Of a DNA stretch of 37,731 bases, positions 37,039 to 37,731 are shown piece by piece. Below the pieces are notes generated by a model. That model searched no databases and had not been told where the DNA came from. It saw only the letters and a list, made by a program, of their open reading frames with translations. Source of the DNA: a virus; IMG/VR virus record IMGVR_UViG_3300046517_000759, positions 1-37,731 of that record; one strand, 5' to 3'. The position numbers and the translations under genes are program-made. Positions within the stretch are counted from its first letter, which is position 1. Every line of letters starts with the position of its first letter.

Positions 37039-37078
37039 AATAATAATTATTGACAGCTAACCCGGTCGTGGGTAGAGT
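37039..37078 (+). promoter_or_regulatory. Rightward promoter P7 with AT-rich operator
   Basis: Plus strand: AATAATTATT (37042-37051), -35 TTGACA (37050-37055), 17-bp spacer, -10 TAGAGT (37073-37078), 6 nt, ATG 37085. The block 37033-37059 is identical to the P1 block on the other strand (477-451), so the two ends have twin outward-facing promoters. Confidence 0.85.
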
Positions 37079-37084
37079 GTATTC

Positions 37085-37324
37085 ATGACCAGCGCAGAGC
37101 GAGCGGAAAAGAAGGCTTCCCGGGCCGCCTCCGAGGCCCGTATCGCTGCCGCCCATATCGTGGCGCAGAACGCCATTGTGGCTAACCGCTGCCCCGATTG
37201 CGGCGCGGGCGTCCATCAGAATCTCGCCCTCACGGGCTGGGTGCAGTGCGACCGCTCTGGAGACGGAACGTTTCGCCGCGACCAGTCTGGCGCCAAGTGC
37301 TTCTGGCAGGGGTTCACGCGATGA
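37085..37324 (+). CDS. Leaderless 79-aa zinc-ribbon protein
   Basis: ATG at 37085 exactly 6 nt after the P7 -10. An Ala/Lys-rich helix (AEKKASRAASEARIAAAHIV) leads to RCPDCGAGVHQN and then QCDRSGDGTF and KCFWQGF: C-x2-C and two further Cys form a zinc ribbon. Likely a nucleic-acid-binding or regulatory early protein. Confidence 0.75.
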   Translation: MTSAERAEKKASRAASEARIAAAHIVAQNAIVANRCPDCGAGVHQNLALTGWVQCDRSGDGTFRRDQSGAKCFWQGFTR

Positions 37325-37521
37325 GTCCAGGCCCGGTTAGCGAATCTAGTGCTGGACCGACCGACGACACGCCGTACGTTCCGAGTTGGATGTACGATGA
37401 CCGCCCGGGAGGGTTGCCACTGACATGCGACTGCGGAGACCATGAAGGGTTCCACAGCGACGACGGCGTGTGCCTACGTCGAGCAAAGTGCGGATGCAAG
37501 GGCCTAGCCGTATCGCCTTGA
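37321..37521 (+). CDS. 66-aa cysteine-containing protein
   Basis: ATG at 37321 overlaps the previous TGA (ATGA). An acidic start (GPTDDTPYVPSWMYDD), then TCDCGDHEGFHSDDGVCLRR and KCGCKG: C-x-C, C, C-x-C with His, probably one zinc site. Family unknown. Confidence 0.7.
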   Translation: MSPGPVSESSAGPTDDTPYVPSWMYDDRPGGLPLTCDCGDHEGFHSDDGVCLRRAKCGCKGLAVSP

Positions 37522-37595
37522 CCGAAGCCGCCGAGGGCGCCGCAATGGGCCTCGAAGGCCTCGCCCGCCGCATCCGAACCCTGCCCGACGACTAG
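37518..37595 (+). CDS. 25-aa mini-ORF before the right ITR
   Basis: TTG at 37518 overlaps the previous TGA (TTGA); it reads LTEAAEGAAMGLEGLARRIR then TLPDD and ends TAG at 37593-37595, 9 bp before the ITR. The coupling pattern supports translation, but the weak TTG start and short length leave doubt. Bases 37596-37604 hold a run of C, and nothing else is seen. Confidence 0.45.
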   Translation: MTEAAEGAAMGLEGLARRIRTLPDD

Positions 37596-37604
37596 CCACC
37601 CGCC

Positions 37605-37731
37605 CCCCCGAGCTGGGCGCGCGCGGTGGGAACGCAGGAGCGCGTGGGAGCCCAAGGTGGTCGACAACCGGGGCCGCTCTGCCATCTACCAGGGACATGC
37701 GCAGGGCGGCCCGGTGAAGCGGTTCACTCCC
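37605..37731. repeat. Right copy of exact 127-bp inverted terminal repeat
   Basis: Reverse complement of 1-127 with no mismatch; the pairing fails at 37604. On the plus strand two frames stay open to the end, but neither has a start on this side, unlike the left end where a coupled GTG opens one of them. If the window is a graph-limited contig, this is the inner 127 bp of a longer repeat. Confidence 0.97.

Overview
This window looks like most of the genome of a high-GC tailed phage with a short-tailed (podovirus-like) virion. It holds a large terminase, portal, scaffold, major capsid protein, head-tail adaptor, a very long tail nozzle-like protein, three ejection-type proteins, several tail fibres or spikes, and a CHAP endolysin. 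I see no tRNA, rRNA, CRISPR array, integrase, protelomerase, DNA polymerase or RNA polymerase. The host cannot be named from the sequence. High GC, many GTG/TTG starts, leaderless messages and a DUF6197-like protein are compatible with, but do not prove, an actinobacterial or similar host.

Layout. Positions 1-127 and 37605-37731 are an exact inverted terminal repeat (ITR). From 34600 down to position 1 every gene is on the minus strand; from 34678 to 37595 every gene is on the plus strand. A bidirectional promoter/operator at 34607-34671 separates the two arms, with a leaderless XRE-family repressor on the left side. Going leftward: repressor operon (34600-33737, including a VRR-NUC nuclease); early genes (33684-28021: two acidic mini-proteins, an SSB-like protein, a RecE-like exonuclease, a winged-helix protein, an SF2 helicase, zinc proteins); GNAT and HNH-AP2 genes next to terL; head genes (27153-19512); adaptor, nozzle and ejection genes (19508-8944); tail fibres (8926-3749); lysis region (3749-2072); then three short units of cysteine-rich and small genes (2012-1). 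The right arm carries cysteine-rich and zinc-binding small proteins.

Regulation is the most striking part. Six copies of the AT-rich 13-mer AATAATTATTGAC sit in this GC-rich genome, one at the head of every transcription unit I can define. One copy serves two divergent promoters, giving seven promoters, all with a -35 TTGAC(A/G), exactly 17 bp of spacer and a -10 hexamer. In five of the seven the start codon lies exactly 6 nt past the -10, so the mRNA should be leaderless. The other two have a 13-14 nt leader that begins with GGAGG. The symmetric site TGTCAA-N7-TTGACA in front of the repressor suggests that one repressor silences all units at once. Inside units, genes are joined by ATGA, GTGA, TTGA, TGATG or TAGTG overlaps, so translation is probably coupled over about 31 kb.

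The ends are probably not the true genome ends. The repeat is exactly 127 bp, a common assembler k-mer length, and a translationally coupled ORF starting at 255 on the minus strand runs through the whole ITR and off the end without a stop. The real inverted repeat is therefore probably longer, and a missing segment could hold the replication genes not found here.
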